Source: Luteimonas sp. S4-F44 (GTDB lineage Bacteria > Pseudomonadota > Gammaproteobacteria > Xanthomonadales > Xanthomonadaceae). From it: 64,000 bases of DNA. Where the stretch lies: the NCBI RefSeq assembly GCF_022637415.1, contig NZ_CP093340.1, forward strand, positions 744,001 through 808,000. The letters run 5' to 3'. A model generated the notes under the pieces. The model had not been told where the DNA came from and ran no database searches. It saw only the letters and a program-made list of their open reading frames with translations. Shown piece after piece: positions 22,835 to 30,905 of this stretch. Within the stretch, counting starts at the first letter, position 1; each line of letters opens with the position of its first letter. Position numbers and translations under genes: made by a program.

Positions 22835-24134
22835 CCCTGCCTTGCGTGTGGTGGTGCTGGCCAGGCCAGGCCCGGTCTGCGACCGGCTCGCGGCGGCAGC
22901 GGTGGAGGCCGGCGCCGACGCGGCCGTGCAACTCGATCCGCTGATGGCGGACGCGGGACAGTTCGACGCGTTGGACCCGGCCGCGATCGTCGTCGCGCTG
23001 GAGCCGGCAATCGCCGAGGCGGTCGATGCGCTGGCGCCTGTGCTGGCGCACCCCGGACGCACCGTGGTCTTCGAGGAAGCCGATCGTGTGCTCGAGCGCA
23101 GTGGCGACGATGCCGCGCACTGGGTGCGGCAACTGGGCATCAAGCTGCGGCTGCGCGAGGCCCCGCAGTCAGGCCTTGAGGCTACGCAGACCGACGAGGT
23201 GTTGGGTGTGTCGTCCGTCAATGCGGCCTATGCGTTCGATCCGGTCGCGGCCGAGTACGACGACGCGCCCGCCACGTCGCACGGATCCTTCTCGCTCGAT
23301 TTCGATGTCGACGTCGAAACCGATGATGTCGCTGCGGCGCCAATGCCCGCTGCCGGTACGGACAGTGCGCCGGCCGCCGCACCCGTCGCCCCGGACGATC
23401 GCGACCACGACGCCCTGGCTGCAGCGGACATCGACCTGCTGCCGTCGTTTCGAGGGCTCGCCGACACGTCTGATGCGCCGCCGCAGGCCCCGTCTGGCCA
23501 CGACTTGGTCGATCTCGAGCAGCGGATCGCCGGTCTGGCGCTGGCCGATGCCGACAGCTACGGCCATGGCCCGGAACGCGGATTGGTCCTGATGGACGGC
23601 GGACTCGGCAGTCCGGATGCGGTCCGGCAATTGCTGGCCGCGCTGCCGGAAGAGTTCCCGCGGCCGGTGCTGGTGCGGCTGCAGCTGGAGAGCAAGCGCT
23701 ACGACCAACTGGCTCGGCAGATGGCGCGCGTGGCCGCGATGCCGGTGCACTTGGCCGAGCCGGGCATGGCGATCGCGCCCGGCGCGGTGTACGTGCTGCC
23801 GCCGGACCTGCAGCCGCTGCGCACGGGCGGCCAGTTGCGCTTCGCCGCCGGTGGCGACCCCGCTGCGATCGTGCAGGTGATGCCGGCCGCCGACAGCGCC
23901 TGGCTGCTGCTGAGCGGGGCCGATCCCGCGCTCGTGCCGCTGGCCACGGCGCCCGCCTGGCAGGGCGCGCTGGTCATCGGACAGGACGGGGCAGGGTGCT
24001 ACGACCCCTCTGCCGGCCAGGCATTGAACGCACGCGGCCATCAGACCGGGACGCCGTCGAAGCTCGCCGCCTGGGTGATCGAACGCTGGATGCCGGGCGC
24101 CGGCGCGGCCCAGCACGAAGGCTGGTCGCTGTGA
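22827..24134 (+). CDS. CheB-like Chp-system protein with degenerate catalytic site (ChpB position)
   Basis: Protein of 435 residues from ATG 22827, overlapping the pilL stop by eight bases. The N-terminal ~100 residues resemble a receiver fold without a clear phosphoacceptor Asp. An acidic, poorly conserved middle follows, and the C-terminal ~185 residues align by pattern with the CheB methylesterase fold. Canonical IGASTGGPEA is replaced by MDGGLGSPDA, so the Ser nucleophile is Gly. The QH box is QL (RLQLESKRYDQLA). APGAVYVLPPD corresponds to CheB's PG.vYiAP segment, and GQDGAG retains the Asp position. Placement equals chpB of Pseudomonas. It is probably not an active methylesterase; a structural or regulatory role is inferred. 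Confidence 0.85.
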
Positions 24135-24595
24135 GCGCAGCGGCCGACATCCGTTGCGTGCTGATCCGCGCCGGGGCGACCCAACTGCTGTTGCCCAACG
24201 CGACGATCTCCGAGGTGCTGTCGTACTCGCAGCCCGATCCCATCGCCGGCGCGCCGGCGTGGCTGCCCGGGCGCCTGCGCTGGCGCGGCTGGCGGTTGCC
24301 GCTGGTCGACTTCGCGGCGCTGTCGGCGCAGGACGATGAGGCGGCCGGCCCCGGCAACAAGGTGGTCGTGCTCAAGGCACTCGGCGGCGATTCGCGTCTG
24401 CCGTATCTCGCGCTGTCGACGCAGGGCTTCCCGCGCCTGGTCACGGTCTCGGCCGCGCAATTGCGTGACACCGATGACGCCAACGCCGCGCCGTTGCCGT
24501 TCGCAGTCCGCGCCCGTGTGCAGCTGGGCGAGGAGAGCGCGCAGATCCCGGATCTGGATGCGCTCGAGCGCGCGGTGCGCGAGGTGGTGGGCTAG
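24131..24595 (+). CDS. chpC: CheW-like protein ChpC
   Basis: Second CheW-domain protein of the locus, 154 residues, beginning at GTG 24131 with a four-base GTGA overlap with the upstream stop. CheW pattern: LIRAGATQLLLPNATISEVLSYSQP, then PAWLPGRLRWRGWRLPLVDFAAL. Position after the CheB-like gene matches chpC in Pseudomonas, where it links additional receptors to the Chp kinase. It is the last gene of the operon: the next gene is convergent 37 bases away. The chpD and chpE genes of Pseudomonas are absent. Confidence 0.88.
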   Translation: MSAAADIRCVLIRAGATQLLLPNATISEVLSYSQPDPIAGAPAWLPGRLRWRGWRLPLVDFAALSAQDDEAAGPGNKVVVLKALGGDSRLPYLALSTQGFPRLVTVSAAQLRDTDDANAAPLPFAVRARVQLGEESAQIPDLDALERAVREVVG

Positions 24596-24632
24596 GGCAG
24601 TCCGATCCGGGGCGGACGGGCCCGAGTCGGGC

Positions 24633-25367
24633 TCACCCCAAGTCGCCGAAGCGCGCCTGCAGCGCGGCGATCGCGGCGATGCCGGCGGTCTCGGTGCGCA
24701 GGATCCGGGGGCCCAGGCGCAGCCCGTCGAAGCCGGCGGCGACGAGTGCGGCGCGGTCGTTGGCCGACCAGCCGCCCTCCGGGCCGATCGCGAGCACCAG
24801 GTCGCCAGCCGGGGCCGGCATCGTCGTCAGGCCCGCGGTCGCTTCGGGATCGAGCAGCCAGCGGCCGGTGTCGGGTGGCAGCGCGGCCAGCGCCGCCGCC
24901 AACGATTGCGGCGCGGCAACCTCGGGCACGCGCGCGCGCCAGCTCTGCTCGCACGCCGAGACCACGACGCTGCGCCAGTGCGCGTGCCGCTTGCCCGCGC
25001 GCTCGGCGTGGAGCCGGACCTCGCTGCGCTCGCTTGAGACCGGCACGACCGCGGCCACGCCCAGTTCGGTGGCTTTCTGCAGGATCCAGTCCATCTTCTC
25101 GCCGCGGGCAATGCCCTGCAGCAGCATGATGCGCAGTGGCGATTCGAGCGCGACCGGCGAGGCGGCGCCGATGCGCGCGGCTGCGCCGCGCTTGTCGGCC
25201 CGGGTCAGCACCGCCTGGTGGTCGCGCCCATCGCCGTTGAACAGCACGCAGCGCTCGCCTTCGCGCAGGCGCAACACGCGCACCAGGTGCGCGGTGGTGT
25301 CATCGGGCAGCGCGATCGTGTCGCCCTCGCGCAACGGCAGGTCGACGAAGGCCCGGATCACGCGCAC
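24633..25367 (-). CDS. rsmE: 16S rRNA (uracil1498-N3)-methyltransferase
   Basis: SPOUT-class methyltransferase of 244 residues acting on U1498 of 16S rRNA. Start GTG at 25367 gives MRVIRAFVDLPL, matching the MRIPR start of E. coli RsmE; a GTG two codons later (25361) would give a GTGA overlap with bioA. Motifs: AHLVRVLRLREGERCVLFNGDG (PUA-like domain), GEKMDWILQKATELGV, PVSSERSEV, LAIGPEGGWS and LRLGPRILRTETA, the knotted SAM site. It is co-directional with bioA upstream and convergent with chpC. Confidence 0.96.
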   Translation of the reverse strand: MRVIRAFVDLPLREGDTIALPDDTTAHLVRVLRLREGERCVLFNGDGRDHQAVLTRADKRGAAARIGAASPVALESPLRIMLLQGIARGEKMDWILQKATELGVAAVVPVSSERSEVRLHAERAGKRHAHWRSVVVSACEQSWRARVPEVAAPQSLAAALAALPPDTGRWLLDPEATAGLTTMPAPAGDLVLAIGPEGGWSANDRAALVAAGFDGLRLGPRILRTETAGIAAIAALQARFGDLG

Positions 25368-26785
25368 GACGTCGCCACCTCGACGGCCTCGGCGGTGACC
25401 TGCGCGAGCAGTTGCAGTTGGGCATCGTCGATGCAGTAGGGCGGCATCCAGTAGAGGATGTCGCCCAGCGGGCGCAGCAGCACGCCGCGCTCGACTGCAT
25501 GGCGGTAGGCGCGCAGGCCGATACGCAGCGCCGGATCGAACGGCGTCGCGCGGTCGCCGTCGCGCGTGAGTTCGAACGCGACGACCATGCCGGTCTGGCG
25601 GGTGTCGGCGACATGCCGGTGCGCGCCGATCTGCGCGGCCAGCGCGGCCATACGCGTGGCGGTGTCGCGGTTGCGCGCGAGCGTATCGTCGGCGGCGAAG
25701 ATATCGAGCGAGGCCAGGGCCGCGGCGCAAGCCAGCGGATTGCCGGTGTAGCTGTGCGAGTGCAGGAAGGCGCGCTCGCGCGAGGCGTCCAGGAAGCCGT
25801 CGTACAGCGCCTGCGTCGTGAGCACCGTCGACAGCGGCAGAAACCCGCCGGTCAAGCCCTTCGACAGGCACAGCAGGTCGGGCTGGATGCCGGCGGGCGT
25901 GCCGGCGTTGCCGGGCGCCTGCTCGCAGGCGAACAGGGTGCCGGTGCGCCCGAAGCCGACCGCGATCTCGTCGGCGATCAGGAAGATGCCGTGCACGTCG
26001 CACAACTCGCGCACGCGCCGCAGGTACACCGGGTCGTGCATGCGCATGCCGCCCGCGCACTGGATCAGCGGCTCGAGGATCAGCGCGCAGATCTCGCCGG
26101 CGTGCGCGTCGAGCAGCCGCGCCAGCGCATCGGCCGCATCTTCGGCATGCCCGGCAGCGCTCTGGCCGTCGCGGGCCTCGAAGGCGTCGGGCGAGGGCGC
26201 GAACAGCGCCTCGCACAGCAGCGGGGCATAGACTCGGCGGTACAACGGGATGTCGCCGACCGCGAGCGCACCGAGGGTCTCGCCGTGATAGCCGTTGCTC
26301 AGCGCGACGAACTTGGTCCGGCGCGGCGCGTCGCCGCGGTTGGCGAACCACTGGAACGCCATCTTCAGCGCGACCTCGACGCCGGCCGAGCCGTTGTCGG
26401 CATAGAACACTTTCGACAACGGCGCCCGTCCGGGCTCGCGCGGGGCCAGCGCCAGCAGCCGTTCGGCCAGCTCGACCGCCGACGGATGGGTGCAGCCGGC
26501 CAGGATCACCTGCTCGAGCGTGCGCGCCTGGCGCGCGATCGCCTCGGCAATGCGCGGCTCGGCATGCCCGTGCAGGTTGGTCCACCAACTGCTGCCCGAG
26601 TCGAGGATGCGGCGGCCGCCGGCCTCGACCAGCCAGGCGCCCTCGCCGCGCACGATCGGCAGCAGCGGTTGCGTGTCGGGGTGCTCGCGCATCTGCGTGC
26701 ACGGGTGCCAGACCGCGGCGAGGTCGCGGGTCCGCCAGTCGTTGCCGTCGGCTAGAATGGCCGGATCGTGGATCTGTCCTGTCAT
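25358..26785 (-). CDS. bioA: Adenosylmethionine-8-amino-7-oxononanoate aminotransferase
   Basis: PLP-dependent biotin-pathway enzyme of 475 residues converting KAPA to DAPA with SAM as amino donor. It shows VWHPCTQM, DSGSSWWTNLHGH, FYADNGSAGVEVALKMA, NGYHGETLGALAVGD, IADEIAVGFGRTGTLFACE and LCLSKGLTGGFLPLS with the PLP-binding Lys309. It is slightly longer than E. coli BioA (429) because of an insertion near 205-225. No other bio genes are in the window. Its start is only 26 bases from divergent nudE, so the two promoters must overlap the opposite coding regions; no BirA operator-like palindrome was recognised there. Confidence 0.97.
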   Translation of the reverse strand: MTGQIHDPAILADGNDWRTRDLAAVWHPCTQMREHPDTQPLLPIVRGEGAWLVEAGGRRILDSGSSWWTNLHGHAEPRIAEAIARQARTLEQVILAGCTHPSAVELAERLLALAPREPGRAPLSKVFYADNGSAGVEVALKMAFQWFANRGDAPRRTKFVALSNGYHGETLGALAVGDIPLYRRVYAPLLCEALFAPSPDAFEARDGQSAAGHAEDAADALARLLDAHAGEICALILEPLIQCAGGMRMHDPVYLRRVRELCDVHGIFLIADEIAVGFGRTGTLFACEQAPGNAGTPAGIQPDLLCLSKGLTGGFLPLSTVLTTQALYDGFLDASRERAFLHSHSYTGNPLACAAALASLDIFAADDTLARNRDTATRMAALAAQIGAHRHVADTRQTGMVVAFELTRDGDRATPFDPALRIGLRAYRHAVERGVLLRPLGDILYWMPPYCIDDAQLQLLAQVTAEAVEVATSCA

Positions 26786-26811
26786 CCCACCATTATCGCC
26801 CCGCAGCGCCG

Positions 26812-27390
26812 ATGCCGTGCAGGCCGGAGCGTGCGCGCGTGAGCCGACGGTTGCCGACGATCCACGGGATCACCGAGCACGACGCCGGCCCGTACCGGAT
26901 GGAGCAGCTCGATCTGGAGTTCTCCAACGGCGAGCGCCGACGCTACGAGCGCCTACACGGGCGTGGCCATGGCGCGGTGATCGTCGTCCCGCTACTGGAT
27001 GCGGAGACGGTGTTGCTGGTGCGCGAGTACGCCGCCGGCATGCATCGCTACGAATTGGGTCTGGTCAAGGGCCGGATCGATGCCGGCGAGACCCCGATCC
27101 AGGCCGCCGACCGCGAGCTCAAGGAAGAGGCCGGCTACGGCGCCCGTCGCCTCGACGCGTTGCGCAGCCTGAGCCTGGCGCCGACCTACATGAGCCACCA
27201 GGCCACACTGGTGCTCGCGCGCGACCTGTATCCCGAGCGGCTGCCCGGCGACGAGCCTGAAGAACTGGACGTGGTGCCGTGGAAGCTCGATGCGCTGCAC
27301 GAACTGATCCTGCGCGAGGACTTCTCCGAAGGACGCTCGATCGCCGCGTTGTTCATCGTCCGCGACTGGCTGCGCCATTACGGTGGCTGA
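26812..27390 (+). CDS. nudE: ADP compounds hydrolase NudE
   Basis: Nudix hydrolase of 192 residues (or 183 from an in-frame GTG at 26839, where VSRRLPTIHG begins). The Nudix box is complete: GRIDAGETPIQAADRELKEEAGYG. The flanking E..GLVKG and LAPTYMSHQATLVLARDLYPERLPGDEPEELDVV segments are typical for NudE, which cleaves NADH, ADP-ribose and Ap3A. It heads a tight run nudE-cysQ-mazG of metabolite-cleaning enzymes; its stop overlaps the cysQ start by eight bases. Confidence 0.94.
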   Translation: MPCRPERARVSRRLPTIHGITEHDAGPYRMEQLDLEFSNGERRRYERLHGRGHGAVIVVPLLDAETVLLVREYAAGMHRYELGLVKGRIDAGETPIQAADRELKEEAGYGARRLDALRSLSLAPTYMSHQATLVLARDLYPERLPGDEPEELDVVPWKLDALHELILREDFSEGRSIAALFIVRDWLRHYGG

Positions 27391-28198
27391 CGGCCGCGCG
27401 CCGGTCGAGCCTGCGATCGTCGAAGGTGCGATTGCGATCGCGCACCGCGCGGCCGAGGCGATTCTCGCGGTCTACGCGCACGCTTTCGACGTCGTCGCCA
27501 AGGCTGACGACAGCCCGGTGACCGCGGCCGATCTCGCCGCGCATCATGTCATCGTCGACGGTTTGCACCGGCTCACGCCCGACATTCCGGTGTTGTCGGA
27601 GGAAGCGGCCGATGCAGTGCCGGCGTCCGAGCGCCGCGCCTGGCGGCGGATGTGGCTGGTCGACCCGCTCGACGGCACTCGCGATTTCGTCAAACGCAAC
27701 GGAGAGTTCAGCGTCAACCTGGCACTGATCGACGATGGCGTCGCGATCCTGGGGGTGATCCAGGCCCCGGTCACCGGGGCGCTGTGGTACGGCATGCCGG
27801 GCATCGGGGCGTTTCGCCGCGACAGCGGCGGCGAGAACGCAATTCGTGCACGTCGGCTTGCAGGCGCGGCCGGCCCGCTGCGCGTCGCCGCCAGCCGCTC
27901 GCATCGCGATCCGAGGACCGCGGCGGTGCTGGCGCGGATCGGCGACATCGAGCCGCGCCCGCTCGGCTCGTCGCTGAAGTTCTGCCGGCTCGCCGAAGGC
28001 GCCCTCGACGTCTACCCGCGCTTCGGACCGACCAACGAGTGGGACACCGCTGCCGGGCAGGCGATCCTGGAGGCCGCCGGCGGTGTCGTGCTCGCCCCCG
28101 ACGGCCGGCCTTTCCGCTACAACCAGCGCCAGACCCTGCTCAACGGAGACTTCATCGCCCTCGGCGACCCCGACCTCCCTTGGCGCACATGGCTCTGA
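27383..28198 (+). CDS. cysQ: 3'(2'),5'-bisphosphate nucleotidase CysQ
   Basis: Lithium-sensitive inositol-monophosphatase-fold phosphatase of 271 residues that removes PAP arising from sulfate assimilation. Start GTG 27383 lies within the nudE 3' end. Metal-binding motifs are all present: KADDSPVTAADLAAH, LSEEAA, WLVDPLDGTRDFVKRNGEFSVNLAL and TNEWDTAAGQAILEAAGG. GSSLKFCRLAEGALDVYPRFGPT is diagnostic for CysQ. A 30-base gap precedes mazG. Confidence 0.95.
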   Translation: MADGRAPVEPAIVEGAIAIAHRAAEAILAVYAHAFDVVAKADDSPVTAADLAAHHVIVDGLHRLTPDIPVLSEEAADAVPASERRAWRRMWLVDPLDGTRDFVKRNGEFSVNLALIDDGVAILGVIQAPVTGALWYGMPGIGAFRRDSGGENAIRARRLAGAAGPLRVAASRSHRDPRTAAVLARIGDIEPRPLGSSLKFCRLAEGALDVYPRFGPTNEWDTAAGQAILEAAGGVVLAPDGRPFRYNQRQTLLNGDFIALGDPDLPWRTWL

Positions 28199-28228
28199 CC
28201 CCGGTTTTGCTTGTGAGGGACGTTCTTA

Positions 28229-29074
28229 ATGGCTGAAAACGACGATGGGATGGCGCGGTTGCTGGCGGTGATGGCGCGGTTGCGCGATCCGCAGACCGGG
28301 TGTCCTTGGGACCTGCAGCAGGATTTCTCCACGATCGCGCCGTACACGATCGAGGAAGCCTACGAGGTCGCCGATGCGATCGACCGCGGCGACTTGCCGG
28401 GCCTGTGCGACGAGTTGGGCGACCTGTTGCTGCAAGTGGTCTTCCATGCGCGCATGGCGCAGGAGCAGGGGGCGTTCTCGTTCGACGACGTGGTCGCGGC
28501 GATCGTCGGCAAGCTGGTCCGGCGGCATCCGCATGTGTTCGCGCAGACGTCGGCCCCGGACGCGGGCGCGGTCGCGAACAACTGGGAGGCGATCAAGCGG
28601 GCCGAGCGCGCCGAGGCCGGTGAGACCGATCGTTCGGCGCTGGCGGGCATCGCGCGTGGTCTACCCGAATGGCAGCGCGCGACCAAGCTGCAGAACCGCG
28701 CCGCGCGGGTGGGCTTCGATTGGCCCGGGCCGCAGCCTGTGCTCGCCAAGCTGCAGGAGGAACTCGACGAAGTGCGCGCGGAGTTCGATGCGCTCGCCGC
28801 CGACCCTGACGATGCGTCCGCGCGCGACCGGCTGGAGGACGAGTTGGGCGATCTGCTGTTCGTCGCCGCCAATCTGGCGCGTCATGCAAAGATCGATGTC
28901 GGCAGCGCGCTGCGCCGCGCCAACCACAAGTTCGAACGACGATTCCGTGCGATGGAGACGCTGGCCGAGGCCGACGGCACCGCGTTCGCCGAACTGTCGC
29001 TTGCCGCGCAGGAGGCTTACTGGGCGCGGGTCAAGCGCAGTGAGGGCGGGTCTGACGCCGAAGGCCCGGGCTGA
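28229..29074 (+). CDS. mazG: Nucleoside triphosphate pyrophosphohydrolase MazG
   Basis: House-cleaning NTP pyrophosphatase of 281 residues, the full two-domain length. N-terminal MazG domain: LRDPQTGCPWDLQQDFSTIAPYTIEEAYEVADAI and the metal-binding DELGDLLLQVVFHARMAQEQG. RRHPHVF and NNWEAIKRAER follow, and a second DELGDLLFVAANLARHAKID starts near 210. It hydrolyses aberrant (d)NTPs and in E. coli lowers ppGpp. Third gene of the nudE-cysQ-mazG run. Confidence 0.96.
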   Translation: MAENDDGMARLLAVMARLRDPQTGCPWDLQQDFSTIAPYTIEEAYEVADAIDRGDLPGLCDELGDLLLQVVFHARMAQEQGAFSFDDVVAAIVGKLVRRHPHVFAQTSAPDAGAVANNWEAIKRAERAEAGETDRSALAGIARGLPEWQRATKLQNRAARVGFDWPGPQPVLAKLQEELDEVRAEFDALAADPDDASARDRLEDELGDLLFVAANLARHAKIDVGSALRRANHKFERRFRAMETLAEADGTAFAELSLAAQEAYWARVKRSEGGSDAEGPG

Positions 29075-29166
29075 CGCCTCCGCCAGCGCGTGGCCCAGCT
29101 TCGTGTCATGTCGCCCGGCCGCTACCCTAACGACGCATTGTCCCGTCCCCAACTGCCTTCCGGCCC

Positions 29167-29490
29167 ATGAAGACTCTGCTGCTGTTCCTGCTCACCGCCG
29201 TGGCCGAGATCGTGGGCTGCTATCTGCCTTATCTGTGGCTGCGCAAGGCGGGCAGCGCCTGGCTGCTGTTGCCGGCTGCGCTGTCGCTGGCGCTGTTCGT
29301 CTGGCTGCTCAGCCTGCATCCGACCGCGTCGGGCCGCGTCTATGCGGCCTACGGCGGGGTCTATGTCGCGGTGGCCTTGGTCTGGCTGTGGCGGGTGGAC
29401 GCGGTTGTGCCGACGCGCTGGGACCTGCTCGGTGCGGCGCTGTGCCTGGCCGGCATGGCGGTGATCATGCTCTCGCCGCGGCCAGCCTGA
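29167..29490 (+). CDS. ynfA: Small multidrug-like membrane protein YnfA (UPF0060)
   Basis: Protein of 107 residues with four hydrophobic helices and the UPF0060 signature: [15 protein letters not shown] near the start, [26 protein letters not shown] in the middle and [18 protein letters not shown] at the end. Topology resembles small multidrug resistance transporters. It starts 92 bases after mazG. Transport substrates are not established from sequence. Confidence 0.95.
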   Translation: MKTLLLFLLTAVAEIVGCYLPYLWLRKAGSAWLLLPAALSLALFVWLLSLHPTASGRVYAAYGGVYVAVALVWLWRVDAVVPTRWDLLGAALCLAGMAVIMLSPRPA

Positions 29491-29538
29491 GCCGCGCACA
29501 GGCGGGAACGCCTGGCACCGGCAGCGTTGCGGGTGGGC

Positions 29539-29591
29539 TCACTCCAGGAAGATCAACCAGGCCGCAACGACGATCAGCGCAAAGCCGGCCC
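29539..29591 (-). pseudogene. Remnant: duplicated 3' tail of the DUF486 gene
   Basis: Read on the minus strand, this stretch encodes AGFALIVVAAWLIFLE and a stop codon, the same 16 residues that end the intact DUF486 gene about 140 bases away. The two DNA copies agree over roughly 50 bases with a few substitutions and then diverge abruptly. No start codon or upstream part of the gene is present, so this is a truncated duplicate rather than a gene. Confidence 0.75.
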
Positions 29592-29679
29592 CGCCCTCGA
29601 TTGCGTTCCGCCTGGTCATGACAATGACGCCGCGCGCGCGGCCGGGACTACTGAGGCGCCAGCAGCACCGCGTTTTGGG

Positions 29680-30024
29680 TCACTCCAGGAAGATCAACCA
29701 AGCAGCAACGACGATCAGCGCGAAGCCCGCCCAGTGGTTCCACTTCAACGGCTGCCCCAGGTACCACGTCGAGAACCCCGCGAACACCAGCAGGGTGATG
29801 ACCTCCTGCATGCCCTTGAGCTGCGGCGCCGAGTAGACCGCCGCCCCGATCCGGTTGGCCGGCACCATCAGCGTGTACTCGAAGAACGCGATGCCCCAGC
29901 TGACCAGGATCACCGTCAGCAACGGCGCGCTGCGGTACTTGAGATGGCCGTACCAGGCGAAGGTCATGAAGAGGTTGGACCCCAGCAGCAGGAGCACGGG
30001 AAGGAAGCGTTCGAAGCCGGGCAT
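29680..30024 (-). CDS. DMT-superfamily DUF486 membrane protein
   Basis: Membrane protein of 114 residues with four helices. The start ATG 30024 (MPGFERFLPVLLLLGSNLFMTFAWYGHLKYR) is chosen over an upstream in-frame codon because the intervening residues are polar and unlike the family. Conserved DUF486 features: FAWYGHLK, ILVSWGIAFFEYTLMVPANRIG, QLKGMQEVITLLVFAGFS and FLGQPL-like YLGQPLKWNHWAGF. The family resembles small drug/metabolite transporters but has no assigned substrate. It is divergent from the following response regulator gene. Confidence 0.92.
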   Translation of the reverse strand: MPGFERFLPVLLLLGSNLFMTFAWYGHLKYRSAPLLTVILVSWGIAFFEYTLMVPANRIGAAVYSAPQLKGMQEVITLLVFAGFSTWYLGQPLKWNHWAGFALIVVAAWLIFLE

Positions 30025-30093
30025 GGCGATGGTTCGGGCGAGGGAGCGCGCAGCGTAGCGCAGGGCCTGGCGGTCCGGTGGAGCATTGCAATC

Positions 30094-30132
30094 TTCACGA
30101 ACTGTGCACCCGACGCGTGAGATTTTCACAAA
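30094..30132 (+). promoter_or_regulatory. Candidate direct-repeat operator upstream of the response regulator
   Basis: TTCACGAA (30094-30101) and TTCACAAA (30125-30132) form an imperfect direct repeat with starts 31 bases apart, about three helical turns, on the same DNA face. It lies in an unusually AT-rich patch between the DUF486 gene and the OmpR-type regulator starting at 30167. OmpR-family regulators bind direct repeats, so autoregulation is possible but unproven. Confidence 0.3.
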
Positions 30133-30166
30133 GATTAATCACCGCGCCAGCCACGGGAGCTAAGCA

Positions 30167-30880
30167 ATGCGTGCAGGTCAGGAACCAGGGGGACTCGTTC
30201 TCATTGTCGAGGACAATCGCAACATTTCAGAGATGGTCGGCGAATATCTGGAAGGACGCGGTTTCGAAGTCGACTACGCGGCCGACGGCCTGGACGGGTA
30301 CCGCCTGGCAACGGAGAACAGCTATGACGTGATCGTGCTCGACCTGATGCTGCCCCGGTTGGACGGCATCGAGGTCTGCAAGCGTCTGCGCGAGGATGCG
30401 CGCAAGTCGACCCCCGTGCTGATGCTCACCGCGCGCGACACGCTCGACGAGAAGCTGACTGGGTTGAGCTCGGGCGCCGACGACTACCTGACCAAACCGT
30501 TCGCGATCCAGGAGCTCGAGGCGCGGTTGCGTGCGCTGATCCGCCGCGAGCGTCGCCAGGTAGGCTCCGAAGTATTGAAGGTGGCCGACCTGGTGCTCGA
30601 TCCGGCCAGCATGCGCGCGACCCGTGGCGGCACCGAACTCCAGCTTTCGCCGATCGGCATGAAGCTGCTGACGATCCTGATGCGCGAATCGCCGCGTGTG
30701 GTCAACCGCCAGGAGATCGAGCGCGAGATCTGGGGCAACAGCCTGCCCGACTCCGATACGCTGCGCAGCCACCTGTACAACCTGCGCAAGATCATCGACA
30801 AGCCCTACGACAAGCAGCTGCTGCACACCGTGCAGAGCGCCGGCTACCGGATCGCCGACATCGAACAATCGCCGGCCTGA
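30167..30880 (+). CDS. OmpR/PhoB-family response regulator
   Basis: DNA-binding response regulator of 237 residues. Receiver at about 10-125: LVLIVEDNRNISEM, phosphoacceptor Asp59 in VIVLDLMLPRLDGIEVCKRLR, LMLTARDTLDEKLTGLSSGADDYLTKPF. Winged-helix effector at about 140-232: QLSPIGMKLLTILMRESPRVVNRQEIEREIWG and SDTLRSHLYNLRKIIDKPYDKQLLHTVQSAGYRI. It is paired with the sensor kinase that starts 26 bases later. The pair precedes a MacAB-like exporter, which is its most likely neighbour target by context only. Confidence 0.94.
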   Translation: MRAGQEPGGLVLIVEDNRNISEMVGEYLEGRGFEVDYAADGLDGYRLATENSYDVIVLDLMLPRLDGIEVCKRLREDARKSTPVLMLTARDTLDEKLTGLSSGADDYLTKPFAIQELEARLRALIRRERRQVGSEVLKVADLVLDPASMRATRGGTELQLSPIGMKLLTILMRESPRVVNRQEIEREIWGNSLPDSDTLRSHLYNLRKIIDKPYDKQLLHTVQSAGYRIADIEQSPA

Positions 30881-30905
30881 GCCGGTACGGCAGGCGCTCG
30901 ATCCG

